Assembly (NCBI GenBank): GCA_900660155.1
Contig: CABFPE010000120.1
Span: 1,078,657 to 1,142,656 of the forward strand
Reading direction: 5' to 3'
Origin: Hofstenia miamia
Lineage: Eukaryota > Xenacoelomorpha > Acoela > Hofsteniidae
DNA: 64,000 nt
The translations under genes were made by a program, and so were the position numbers. The notes beneath the pieces are model-generated. The model was not told the origin of the DNA. It was given only the letters and a program-made list of their open reading frames with translations, and did no database searches. How positions within the stretch are numbered: the stretch's first letter is position 1; each line of letters starts with the position of its first letter. Shown piece by piece: positions 1 to 11,559 of this stretch.

Positions 1-26
1 TATATATATATATATATATATATATA
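1..26. repeat. (TA)n microsatellite
   Basis: Uninterrupted TA dinucleotides at the window edge; the run may continue outside. Confidence 0.95.
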
Positions 27-173
27 GTGTGATGAACAAAATTTGAAAGATGTTGTTAATGGCCTTCATTATCTCATTAAAGCATTGATTACATCAATCG
101 GTCGGTTATCATCATTATTTTTGCTTCGAATCTTTCATAATTACGACAATCATCCATGAAATATTATTTCACT

Positions 174-201
174 TACTATATATATATATATATATATATA
201 T
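174..201. repeat. (TA)n microsatellite
   Basis: About 14 TA dinucleotides, followed by unique AT-rich sequence. Confidence 0.95.
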
Positions 202-1529
202 CCCATTAACTATATACATCCCATTTTTTTCTGGCCGAGACAGGTATTTATTGTTTGCATCAAATCTTTCCTAAACATCTATTTTAATTAATATATAGAC
301 AGCGTGAGTATTATACATGTATATTCAGAAGTCATAATTGCACTTACTTCTACAAGCATGAGCATTGTTTGTAGTTCCTCTTTGCCAAGGTAAGTCAAAG
401 TAAAAATCTTTACAAACACCGCAGTCTAATCCTTTGGTGTTATGTTTACAAACACATTCGAAGCGTTTTTTCATCTGATTAAAATTACATCTAAAAATTG
501 CTGAATGAAAACTTTACTTTAGCAGTTTTTTATCTCCCAAATTTGTGTGTAATGATATGTTATTTGCAAATATAACTTAACGCTTTCTAATCATCGTTTT
601 GAAATTATCATATTGAGTGTATTGAAAATTGCAGCTAGAGAAGATGTACTAAATGATATTGTATCCCGAATACAATGAATAAGATACTAAATCTTGTATT
701 TTAATTAGTGAAAATGATATTGAAATATTCAAATTGAATTATGATTTGGGAATGTAGAAATTTATGTAAAAGTTATTTGAGCAAAATTATATAAAACTAA
801 AAAATAAAATCACAAAATATTAAATTATTACAAGAAGATTCCTTCTTTCACTGTTATTTCATAGAATTAAATGAGTTTGAAATACTCAAAAAGTTGCTTA
901 GATTCATTTAGTCCTAGTATTATATATCCTATCCTAGTATTCCAATAAGGAAGATTGAATGGAATTATATATTAACCTTATTTTTATTGGAGTGCAGAGT
1001 TGCTCCTAACAACATATCCTAACCAATCAAGATTGTGAAAGCTCACCACAAATTTTTATCACATGATATTTAGCTTTATTTATTTTCTGAAAAATTTCTG
1101 TCAAAATATTTGGCCAAAAATGAAGACATTTTTTCAAAGAATAGTATTATGCTTAATTTTTTTTACAATTTGGCCAGCATAGGGGGAATTTTGCACTGCC
1201 AATAAACGACGTATGTCAAAAAGCGAAATAGAAATAAGGGTAAGAACTAAAGTTTAAGAAACTACTGCTGTTTTCAGACAAAGATAGCAAAANTATAATT
1301 TCACATTTAACGGCATACAAGATAGAATTCAGCGAAGCTATTTTGTCGGCTGAGCTACTACACAAAGCTAATGTTGCAAAGACAGAGATAAGGGTTATAT
1401 TGGCTTCTTCTAAGCTTATACTATAAGACATAAAATCTGTCTTCCAGTGAGTTTTGGCAATGCCTACATCGAATTCGTTATGTCTGGCTGAGTGCGGAAG
1501 TTTAAACCGAAGCTGCATATAGAACTACT
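202..1529. other. AT-rich sequence without recognisable gene
   Basis: No convincing coding region. A 100-codon minus-strand open frame (1216-1518) spans a single N at 1293 and resembles no family I know. The N marks an assembly join or an unresolved base. Confidence 0.6.
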
Positions 1530-2274
1530 AAAACATTTCGTTTTAACGTTCGTGGAAGACGATACCAAGGCAGAAGCTGGAGCATGCTTGGACCAAGCAC
1601 ATAACGTCCATGCGCAACTCGACATTTCATTGGGCCCGAGATTGTCCAGATAAGCATCAATCAGTTAATTCAATGGAAGCAGTAGAGAAGAATAATGCAC
1701 ACTCAAACCTTAATGATACTGATAATCATGCACATAATGAACAGTTGTGAGAAACATATTTTGTCTATGCCGAGTTTTCATAATATTGTAATTGTAACAA
1801 GAAGGCACAGCATGCTATTATTGATACTGCATGTTCTACGACTGTTGCTGGTATCGGTATTTATTCTGGGCTACTTTAGATACCAGCACCCTTTCTATCA
1901 AGAAGTCTTCTTCTTCTTTTGTCTTCGGAGATGGGCACAGACAAGACGCCAGGTATCTTGTACTATTACCTATTCAGCTACCAGTGGAATTACGTCACCT
2001 TTCGGTTCACATTGTCGAAGTTAAGTTACCTCTTCTTCTTTCACAAAGGTAATTATCGCGCATGAGAGGTATTATTGATTTACAGAAGTCTGTAATTAAG
2101 TTTGAAGGTGTTGTTCAGCTTATCATTATTATGCGGAGTAAACATATTGACATTGTGTTGTGTGCACTGAATAAAACCGGGAGCATGTCGAGAATTTATA
2201 ATGTTTTGAGTGTTAAAAGTAGACTTTCCTTGACTGACTTGAGAAAGGTTTATAAGCAATTTGGTCACTCCAGC
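1530..2274 (+). mobile_element. Copia-like (Ty1/copia) retroelement fossil, protease to pre-integrase part
   Basis: Fossil fragment of a retroelement Pol. Near 1806-1850 a frame reads IIDTACSTTVAG, the shape of the aspartic-protease active-site region of copia-type Pol proteins. It is followed near 1910-2050 by an FGDG...LPLLLS stretch typical of the same domain. Near 2060-2274 come a GIIDLQ... segment and LRKVYKQFGH, which matches the pre-integrase (GAG_pre-integrs) pattern. The element is broken, with several breaks, and only a fragment remains: no LTR, reverse transcriptase or RNase H was seen. The right side is cut by the P-element that starts at 2275, so the copia copy is the older of the two. 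Confidence 0.6.
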
Positions 2275-2340
2275 CAAGGACAACTTAATTACCAGGACGC
2301 GAAACGCGTACTTTAGTGAGAGAAAGCTGATAGGCCAATG
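2275..2340 (+). repeat. P-element left terminal inverted repeat
   Basis: 66 bp; the first 25 bases are identical to the reverse complement of the right end. Confidence 0.85.
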
Positions 2341-2411
2341 TTACACACGAAGATGATTCACCACACATTTATTTGCATAAAATCAGTCTCAGCGTGAAGC
2401 TTGCTTTATCA

Positions 2412-2548
2412 ATGCCTCGCAAATGCTCCGTTTATGGCTGAACAGCAATTATGCCAAATGCAACACTAATGTAAAGACCTTCGGTTTCCCCAAGTCTTTA
2501 ACAGAAAAGGCTCGATGGATTGCCGCATTACCAAATGCCAATCTTACT
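2412..2548 (+). pseudogene. THAP zinc-finger exon of the P-element transposase
   Basis: Encodes the N-terminal DNA-binding THAP (C2CH) domain that lets P-type transposases bind their own ends. The ATG at 2412 gives MPRKCSVYG, the usual THAP opening. One base is missing in the next Cys codon (about 2439-2440), shifting the frame. In the following frame the domain continues with KTFGFPKSLTEKARWI (FGFP and the conserved Trp visible) and PNANLT. It ends at a GTAAGT splice donor at 2549, the expected place for a THAP-encoding first exon. The C-terminal CxxH half of the domain was not found downstream. The frameshift and the missing half make this copy non-functional unless the base is an assembly error. 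Confidence 0.7.
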
Positions 2549-2714
2549 GTAAGTTAGTTAATTTTTTAGTTTTTTAGAAACTAATACGATTTTAGTTAAT
2601 ATGAATATGTATAAATTTACATTTTAATTAGAGTTCTAAAAAGGATGATTTAAGAAAAAACAATTACAAAATTCTGAAGGTTTGTTAATAGAAACTGTTT
2701 TTCTAGATTTAAAT

Positions 2715-4001
2715 GTCACGACTCTTCGAAACAATGGGCTGTAGTGAATGATTTTGACCCAGAAAGGCCACTTTATCTTTTATACGATCCTGTTCATGCT
2801 ATTAAATGCATTAGAAATTGCATTTTGAATGAAAAATCGCAAGAGCTTGATATCCATAGTGAATGTGGATCTGTGCTACGTGGTTCTTGGAAGGATTTGA
2901 TGAAACTTTACAATCAAGAGAAACATAATTCTGTTAGAAGGACTAGGTTAAATTTTCAGGTGTTGCATCCTAGCAATATAGAAAGGCAGAAAGTTTCACT
3001 AGCTCTTATCCCATTCGAAGAGAAGACCATTGCAGCCGTTAAAGATAGCGGATTTCATGAAACTGCAAGTTCTTTTGAAATTTTAGGAAGAATGTGGAGA
3101 ATTTTAAATGTCAAATCTCCCACTGCAGGAACGTTTTTGCGCGATTCTTACAGAGAACCCTTTTCGAAACCCAAATGACAACCGTTTCTCTTTTCTTAAA
3201 ACTATTAGTACAGGATTCTCAAAATCTCTAAATTCCTTAAAACATAAATGTTTAACAAAAGCAACTGCATCTTCTTTCAATTTTACAATTCATAGCCTAT
3301 TTGATATTACCAAATATTTATTAACTGTGTGTGATTTCGACTATGTATGTCTTGGCCACTTTCAAACGGATCCTCTTGAAGGAATGTTTGGCTATATTCG
3401 ACAACAATCTGGAGGAAATTACTACATCGCTTTTGAGCAAGTTTTATCAGCTGTTGGTCTTACTAGAATCTCCCAATTAGTTGAGCTTGAAAAATGTTCT
3501 TTGAATGAGATTTCATTTCACAATTCTTCCTGTTGTAATGCTATTGTAAGTGAAGAAGAACTTTTAGTAATCGACTCAACTTTGAAAAAATATGAAAATA
3601 TACAATTATCTGATGAACTTAATGCATCATTGTTTTATATTGCTGGTTATATAACAAACAAAGAAGACTTGGAAGAAAATAGAGAAATTGTGAATCCTGG
3701 TTCAAATTTTCTAGAACTATTAAACAGAGGTGGGCTATCTTATCCTACCTCACAACTTTTTGTATTTGTAAAGATCAGTTACGTTGTTTTTAAGAAGATG
3801 GACAAAATATCTTTCCTAAATCACTTTTTGAAACTTCTTCTAAATGTATATCAAGTTGGCTTCTTTAGTTTTGCAATTAACAACAATCAAAATACTATTT
3901 GTCGCAGATTGTGCAATATTCTCTTCAAGGGTGAAATTTTGCGCTCATCACCAGTTGAAGTACATACTTCTCAGAGAAAGAAGAAAAAGCTCAATTTTTG
4001 A
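2715..4001 (+). pseudogene. P-element/THAP9-like transposase, central and C-terminal part
   Basis: Two overlapping frames (2744-3178 and 3108-4001) together resemble the RNase H-like catalytic core and C-terminus of THAP9/P transposases. The first has LYDPVHAIKCIRNCI, the conserved LFDPVH-KCIRN block. The second has the hallmark QTDPLEGMFGYIRQQSGGNYY at about 3364-3426. The switch between frames lies around 3120-3150 and looks like one frameshift. THAP9-like proteins are about 900 residues, so roughly 300 between the THAP domain and this block are missing. The C-terminus (KKKKLNF, stop at about 4001) lies close to the right inverted repeat. Probably a dead, non-autonomous copy. Confidence 0.8.
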
Positions 4002-4112
4002 TAAATTGTTTCAGTATTAATACATGTTTTTTGTAATCAAATTTTACAATTTCTTTTATCAGTGTTTATTTATTTGAAATTCATTAAAAATATCATAAAA
4101 TGTACAATTTTT

Positions 4113-4178
4113 CAATGGCCTATCAGCTTTTTTACACTATTGTTCTCGTTTCACGTCCTGGTAATTAAGTTGTCCTTG
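4113..4178 (-). repeat. P-element right terminal inverted repeat
   Basis: 66 bp, inverted relative to 2275-2340; the outer end reads AAGTTGTCCTTG. Confidence 0.85.
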
Positions 4179-4439
4179 ACTCATTATAAAGAAGACATGC
4201 CCACATTCAATGTTGTTCCCTCGCGAAGCAATCAAACGTTTTTCAGGTTATGTTTCCATCTTTATCCTTTAAAGTCCACATTTGGTGTTTAAGATTAAGA
4301 TATATTGACAGGTATCCAAAATCAATTAGCACAACCTCACAGCCATTATACATCAGTTCGTCCAAATACATTGTAAATTTATTCAATCCATCAAGCAACA
4401 TACCCCAGCCTTCCAACATTTTTCAGATAATAATGTTAC
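4179..4439. other. Flank of the P-element, unassigned
   Basis: It could be the continuation of the interrupted copia fossil, but no domain is recognisable. Confidence 0.4.
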
Positions 4440-6200
4440 ATTAACCATTACATATACCACTAGTCTGTGGTTTTGTTATCAACCAAGTGAACTTGCAATG
4501 TAATGTCTACATATTTTATTAAATTTGTTTTATGTGTTTTAGATAATTTTATTAAGATCATTATCAGACAAAAAATTATTAATAAATGGTAAATTGGTAA
4601 ACACAAGCACCTCTGGTATTTTATTAAAAAATAAAAATACACAAAATATACAGTAAGCACCACAATTGGAGATGTTCCTTGTAATCTTGTTTTTCTATCA
4701 CCCTCATAATTGCAAAATCCTGGATAGGCAGTGTGACAATACCATTTAATGTCAGGATAATGTTTTAAGGGATGTGCAAGAGAATTAAGTCACCATTGTC
4801 ACCTCATATAATCAACAACCAATGTGTACCAGGGTGATTGCATGGAATTGCATTTGCAATTAAAAATCAGCCTTTAAACAAACTTTGTTGAATATCATCT
4901 GAGGCACTGCAAATTTGAAAGCTGAATGAGGGAATTTGTAAAGAAATGCATTTAATCATATCAGTGTCCATTAGATATTTAAATAATTGTAAAGTCTCAA
5001 ATGTCTAAATTTAATGTAGAGCCAAAACAATAAAGACAGTAGATGGCCTAAAATTGGTAAATTACAACCAAAATCTGTAAAATATCAGATATCCATTGCC
5101 AATTCCAAATTCTCTTTTAAGAAAACCATAGCTATTGTTGAAAATTGCATGTATTCTAAACAGCTTTACAAATTTCAAAAGCAAGTGTAGCCTTGAAATA
5201 TCAATTCCAATCAATCCACATTGAGGGTTCATTTGCAAAACTTATTCAACACCAACATTGTGTATACTGTGTTTCTGTAATAGATAGTTTGTAACATGTG
5301 CACACTTTAAATGTGGGTCTTTGGTAAAGTGAATATAACCTTCCACTGCTTGAATTTTGTAGAGTTTCAACATCTTTCTACAATACAATTATTTACAAAA
5401 CACATATCTTATCCATTTATAACATTTTGATGTTTATCAATATAGACTTTGGAATTGGTTTCCCTAAAATGATAACTTCCATTGATTTAAAATCCAGTAT
5501 TAAATTAATTATGCCTGTAAACTGTTGATTTGGAACAATTGCAAGGTGATTCTTCTAATGGGTTCATTGGAAAAAACATTTTCTCTAGTAAACATGTTCT
5601 GACCCACTGGAATGTATGTGTAAGAATTCTTGTAAAGTGGTATGTAGCAGAAGTTGTCAATAGTATTTTTTCAATTGCCAAATGTACACTTTCTATGACT
5701 CTGAGCTTTCTTAGAGTTAGGAAGGCACCCATAATTTGTATTTTGTAATCTGCATTTACATCTGAAATTAAGGAAAAATCGTCTTGTGATCCTAAAAGCT
5801 TTTGTCAAATATCAACACAGGGTATTAGTAATCTTTCACATTGGAAAAAATTAATAGCAAGGGTGCCATAGAAGCTTACTGCCTGGCTTTCCCCAGTTAG
5901 TGCTCTACATCTATACATTTACTCATCATCTTTTTCATCACCATCTTTTATCAGTTTATCATGGTGGTTTTCATAATAATACCTGCTTGACATTAATATA
6001 GAAGTGTTGTTGGCTGCACTTTTTGATAGTTCATTGGTAATCATAACCATATGAGGCCATACTGCATCACCTGTATGTAGTAAAACACCATTTGCATATA
6101 TACTATAATTGCTAAGCAATGAGTGTAAGGCACTATTTGCTAAACAATCTTAATCTTGTTTTGTATCATCTGTGTCATCCCAAACTAGGTTCCCACCATC
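4440..6200 (-). mobile_element. Polinton/Maverick-type major capsid protein fossil
   Basis: On the minus strand, two stretches match the layout of the double-jelly-roll major capsid protein of Polintons (often annotated as F54H12.2-like). The block at 6119-5919 has ANGVLL..., a Tyr/Pro/His core and an LSKSAANNTSI...YYYE stretch, corresponding to the LHSLF-N-YRAYIETLL region. The block at about 5860-5505 has LIPCVDI, then SQDDFSLI, IMGAFLTLRKLRV and ATYHFTRI, corresponding to the VDIRLKLIRSKDSF / ASLFVRKVKI / AKYPIRR series. The sequence down to about 4440 may be the C-terminal remainder. It is broken, with many breaks, and looks old. No polymerase, integrase or packaging ATPase part was recognised nearby. 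Confidence 0.55.
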
Positions 6201-7554
6201 ACTTTTGCATACAATTTTCATTGATAAACCAAGATGTATACTCTGCAAATCAATGTACACATTTTGCTCTGACCTGAAATTAAATTCAATGAGTAGTCCA
6301 TTAAAACCAGAAGTTGGGAAATATTCCTATGTACTACCTCCATTAAAGTTTACCAACACCTTATCATGTTTGAAAATATCCAAGCAAGAATGAGTAAATG
6401 TGGTCATGACAAAGGCAAATAATTTTTTTCAAAATGAAAAAACAAATCACCAAAAGGAAAATTAAATATCCCAAAGGCAAATAATTTTTTTCAAAAAGAC
6501 AAAACAAATCATTAACGCAAATGGAAAATGTCAGAAAAGGAATGTAAGTCACAAAAGTGAAAAACGTCGCAAAAAATGTAAGTCTACAAATGTGGAAAAG
6601 TCATATACCAAGTATTTATTTAATTCTTAATATAAAAGACATCAATAAAATTTTGAAATGTAAAATTTATATTTGCAAATGTTTTGTATATATGTGTATC
6701 AATAAATGCTAACAACAAATTTGCAACACTAATAACAAAACATGTTATCAACAATCTTGAAACATTCTTGAATTCAACAAGAAAAACATATTGAAAAATA
6801 CTTATTTCATATTTACCAGAGATGGTGATTGATAAATTGTTTTACTTTATTAACATTTTAGTTTTGTAGCATTTTTCATTTACATAATTGTATAAATTGG
6901 GAAAACATATAATAATTGAGATTGTTTTCCAACTTGTAAAAAATTCTAGTTTTATATGATTTGAAAGTGTTTTATTTAATTGTTAAAGTGATTTGGACTT
7001 CATGTTTGGTAGATAACAATATTTGTGATTGGATACATTTTTTACATTTGAGCAATAGATAACAAATTACATAATGTTAACAATGGTCTGTAGAGAGATG
7101 CAACTTTGTACACACAGCAGTATAATGGAATTTTAATGTGCTTATAGTTTGTTACATTTGACAGTTGAACAATAGTCATAGATAAACTGTGTTGACATTA
7201 CTAAAGCATGCAACTTTCAACACATAAGAATATACTCTGCCAGTATAATGGAATTTCACATTGATGAAAGACAACTACTCTGAATGATTTCAAACTTTTT
7301 GGTAAGCTATTTTTATGATTAAATTATCTCAAGTTAATTTTACAGATATTTCTTTTAAAACAGAATCAATTTTATTTTAATAAATTGCTGTGAATTTGCA
7401 GTCTGATGTTAAATTTATTATAGACTTTATCATAAATAGAAACATTGTTTGTTTGTTTGTTACTAAACATTTTTAATTGATTTTGTTTAAACTTTTATTT
7501 ATCATATGTTTTATACTGTGATCTATCACTTAATTTATTAATCATTCATTTAGA
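6201..7554. other. AT-rich sequence with short internal repetitions
   Basis: No gene recognised. Two imperfect tandem copies of about 60 bp sharing CAAAGGCAAATAATTTTTTTC start at 6411 and 6472. A looser duplication lies around 7096-7135 and 7207-7255, sharing ATGCAACTTT and AGTATAATGGAATTT. Confidence 0.6.
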
Positions 7555-8090
7555 TATGACTGTGTGAAATTCATAGTGTGTAAATGCAGATTGCATTTGT
7601 TTCCTACAGAATTCACTCAACAACAATGATGATAAACTAACACATATGTGGTTTTTACCATGTATGTTTATTAAATATTAGAAATTGCAAGTTTTTGCAT
7701 AAACTAGTTTTTGGTTTTTCCAAAAAATTATTTTGGTTTATTACTGAAATAAGCCATTACACTTCTAAAGAGTATTATTATCTCACTGATTCAAACATTT
7801 GTTATTAAATTTTACAGAATAAAACAAGTATGTAAAATAAACATATAAACTAAATTAATGTGCTATTTCCACTGTCATGAAATTTGTTGTGAAACCATTG
7901 TAGCTAATAATTAATCATTTTTATTTTCCTGTGTATTTATTATTAATTTATCAAACATATTAACTAGTAATGTATGTAGAATGCATCTGTGAAAGCATGT
8001 ATTTATATTTTAAAGATTATTTTTACTCTGAAATATTTATCAATTAAAAAAGTTTTTATTTTGAAATTGACATGTGTTGTCTGTGAAATG
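7555..8090 (+). repeat. Diverged direct repeat, copy 1
   Basis: Shares long colinear blocks with 8523-9190: TGTGAAATTCATA, CAACAACAATGATGATAAAC, TTGCATAAACTAGTT, AAACCATTGTAGCTAAT and TAGAATGCATCTGTG. Divergence and indels show an old duplication. Neither copy has coding capacity. Confidence 0.8.
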
Positions 8091-8522
8091 TATTTATTAC
8101 CCCTCAATATTAAAAAATTATTTATGTTTGAAAATACTTATTAGGTAATTCGAAAAACTTATATGAATAAAAATATTGGTTACATTTCAAAAATTTTTAA
8201 TTTCATTGAATTTTGAAAATTAATTATATCTTTTTGCCGAATTCCTAGCAATCAAAAATAAAACTACGTCAAAAAATTATTATGCTTGACTTAATATTGT
8301 CAAAATAATTTCTTGTCAGCAATTCTATCACTTTTCCAAAATCCTAGCAATCAAATATAAAACTGTCACAAAATTAATTTGTTCAATTTAACTATTTCAA
8401 AAATATTTCAGCACTAGATGGCGTCCAATAGAATAGCTTCATTTCCACATGGCAAATAGTCATTGGTGTTATGAGAAATTCAGAGCGTCCAAATGTAGCC
8501 TCCTTCACTCGGTCTTAACTAC

Positions 8523-9190
8523 TACCATGTGAAATTCATAATGTGTAAATACTCATTGCGTTTGCTTCATACAGAATTCCTTCAACAACAATGATGATAA
8601 ACGAACACAATAGACAAATTTAATAGTACAATATATATGATCATTATTAGCAAAGTGTAGAATAAATTGCATTTTTGTCTTGTCTTAAACACATATGTGG
8701 GTTTTACCACGTACATTTATTAAATATTAGAAATTGTGAGTTTTTGCATAAACTAGTTACAAAAAATTATTTTGCATTATTACCGAAATAAGCTATTACA
8801 CTTCTAATGAGTATTATTATCTCTCTGATTCAAATATTTGTTATTTAATTTTACCAAATAAAATGATATCCACAAAACTATGAAAATTGTACAGACTGTA
8901 TAAAAGACTATTTTAAATTTGTATGCCAAATGAACACTCCACAAGGTATATTATTATCTCCATTTACTAATAATAATCATTGTAAATTTAAGAAATTTGT
9001 TGTGAAACCATTGTAGCTAATTATTTATCATTTTTGTTTTCCTGTCTATTATTAATTTATTAAACATAAAACTAGCACATGTAGAATGCATCTGTGGAAG
9101 CATGTATGTAATTTAAAAATTATTTTTACTTGGAAATATTTATTGATTAAAAAAGCTTTTATTTTTGCAATTGATATATGTGTGAAACAG
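8523..9190 (+). repeat. Diverged direct repeat, copy 2
   Basis: Partner of 7555-8090, longer because of two insertions (about 8610-8690 and 8865-8975). The 430 bp between the copies are AT-rich and non-coding, containing CACTAGATGGCG at about 8412. Confidence 0.8.
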
Positions 9191-9399
9191 GTCTTTTTCT
9201 CAATGTTTGAAAATAATTGTTAGTTACAGCTTTTACCAAAGAAAATTAATCATAAAATGTAATTCCCAAAAATGTAAATTCTTTGTATATAGAATGTCAA
9301 TGGTATTTAAAAATGATGCAATAATTGGTTACATTTTATACAAGACTACAAACAAATGTGTTTGCCAACAAATATTACAACTAAAGAGAATATGTTCCA

Positions 9400-10660
9400 A
9401 TGTTGTCAGAGATACACAGACGGCCAAAGTACACAATTACATCACAGACATCCCTGCCAAGGTCAAAAGGTCGAACATCCACATCATCTCAGCCTCTCTT
9501 ACTACTAACACCACTGTCCTCATTTCCATTGCCACAGAACACCCCTTTTTCTGCACCCTCCTCTAGACATTCTGAATGTCTAATTTGCAAAGTCTTAAAA
9601 GAAGCTCTGGATGCTTTCTCTGAACACCTTTCTGATCAAGTTTCACAAATGATTACAGCACACCTTCCAAGTGCCCCTGTCATATCTACCATTACTCCAG
9701 TGATGCCACAATTTGTTACTCCAGCCACTACATTCACAACTGGAGGTCCCACCTTTATGCAATCTGCTATCACTCATGTTTCTACTTGGGCCACCCCAGT
9801 TCCATATGTTCTGAGTGCAACTGTTTTGCCTCCCACACCAGTCAACACTTGTGTTGCTCCTACAGTTTTGATTTCAACTATGCCCTTGCTATCAAGTAGT
9901 TATGCTGTACTGCAACCACAAGTGGGCCATGTTTTACTAAATCAATCTTGCCCACAACCACTGTTGGAAATGAAACCACCAATCTATTTAATCACCATTC
10001 CATCCTACCTAAGTTCACCAGAAAGATTGATAAAATCTCAGCCTTTTGAAGAGTGGTTCTTCCTTTTCAAGTTAACAATGAGGCAGTACAAAGCCACTCA
10101 AGATGCTGCTGCTGTTGCACAATTTCCTACTTACTTACAAGGTCTTATATATAACCAATATATGATGCTTGATTGAGACGTCAAGACAAACTATCAACTT
10201 CTAATCAGTTATTTTGAAGACCACTACAAGGCACCTCATATCAAACATCAATATAAGACACTACTTTGTGATCTTTCATTTAAGAAGGGTGACAACATCT
10301 GCACCTACATCATGAAAGTGGAAAGATTGTTTCACTTAAGCAAGCTAACACCTGAATATTCAAAGCATGATCTTTTCTCATACATCTGTCAGGGCTTTCT
10401 GCCCAATATTCACAGTCGCCTCAAATTAAATTGTGATCCTGAGGATGACCTCAATCTGATTATTTGCAAAGCTATCAGTATTGTTTACATGCTGCACAAT
10501 ACTACCCATATTGACAAAGATGCAGCAGATCTTAAGACAGGTTCCTCAACTCAGAAAGCTCTTGCTTCATTGAGCACTACTGCTCTCAAACCAAAGACAT
10601 AGCTTGAGCAAACTCATTGCTTCCACTGTGGTCAGAAAGGCCACCAATGCCTCAATGTTG
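9400..10660 (+). mobile_element. gag-like part of the gypsy fossil
   Basis: Begins with a Ser/Thr/Pro-rich leader. A capsid-like region follows (FEEWFFLFKLTMRQY, then FPTYLQGL), similar in layout to gypsy Gag. It ends near 10618 with a CCHC zinc-knuckle-like HCFHCGQKGHQC. Fossil, not an intact gene. Confidence 0.65.
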
Positions 10661-10774
10661 TGCTGTAATTCATTTAGTTGCCAATGGTGATGGCTTTGTC
10701 ATTGACAAGCCTGAGATTGAAGAGTGTTCTCATGATCTGCCTGTCAGTTTGGTTGATTCATCAAACTAGTTGGA

Positions 10775-11281
10775 GTGCTGCCTCCTATAAAATGTGTGCA
10801 CAATGTTCTGGTCATTACCTCACTATTGCATACTAATGTTATCCCTGTGGATATAAATGGAACTCTTGTTAATGTTACTATTGATACCAGGGCCTTGGCC
10901 TCCAATATCAGCAACACTTGTTGCTCCAAACTTTGTCTATCAAGGGACAAATTACTTCCGTCCACCACATGCCTGTTGGATGCTTCTGGGAACTCAGTCT
11001 CTCTAAAGGGTCACATACTGAATCTGGAACTATGCATTTGTCAAGAATTGTTCTCTGTAGATTTGATTGTTATTGATACTTGTGACCAGCCACTGCCATA
11101 TGATTTAATCCTGGGCAATGACTTTCTCAAGCAGAATTCCTGCATCATTGATTACAGAAGCAACACAATTTCCATCTGTGAAAGTGACCACAGGCAGGAA
11201 CTTACCACCATTCCTGAACAGGATATTTTGCTAAAGTTTCTTGAGCTAGTAATTGTTGAGCCTCAACATGGGGACATGTAG
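10775..11281 (+). mobile_element. Retropepsin part of the gypsy fossil
   Basis: A single-domain aspartic protease pattern: an active-site-like VTIDTRALASNIS segment near 10875 and the downstream flap/helix signature LPYDLILGNDFLKQN near 11090-11140, typical of Ty3/gypsy proteases. Fossil. Confidence 0.7.
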
Positions 11282-11559
11282 CAGTTACCATGGACTCCCA
11301 GTATATAGGTGATGTCATGGTCTCCAGGTATAAAGGGAAGCATGTCACTGGAGTTAACTTCTCCCCAGATCTCTGTCACATCACAAATGGCAAAACTTAC
11401 ATCACTGTGCTAAATAGCTCTACTTTGTTGGTTAAGGTAGACCCTACTAAATTGATAATAGTCACAACTCCAGTTTGCTTAGAGTTGAAAGCTGCTGCTT
11501 GTTTGCCCATTCTAACAGCAATCCACAATCTTGCAGAATCAAGTGACACCATCTGTCAA

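Larger units (their letters stand above)
2275..4178 (+). mobile_element. P-element superfamily (THAP) DNA transposon, internally deleted
   Basis: Bounded by a pair of 66-bp inverted repeats: 2275-2340 and 4113-4178. Both begin CAAGGACAACTTAATT on their own strands and both end with AAAGCTGATAGGCCA near the inner edge. I count about 57 of 66 matching positions. Inside are a THAP zinc-finger exon and two blocks of P-type transposase. No clean 8-bp target duplication was found: the flanks ACTCCAGC and ACTCATTA share only four positions. At 1.9 kb it is shorter than an intact element, because the middle of the transposase is missing. It sits inside a copia-like fossil. Confidence 0.85.

Noticed and set aside
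7555-9190. LTR pair of the gypsy-like element
   Set aside because: Both copies lie upstream of gag and neither resembles the candidate 3' LTR beginning at 17535.
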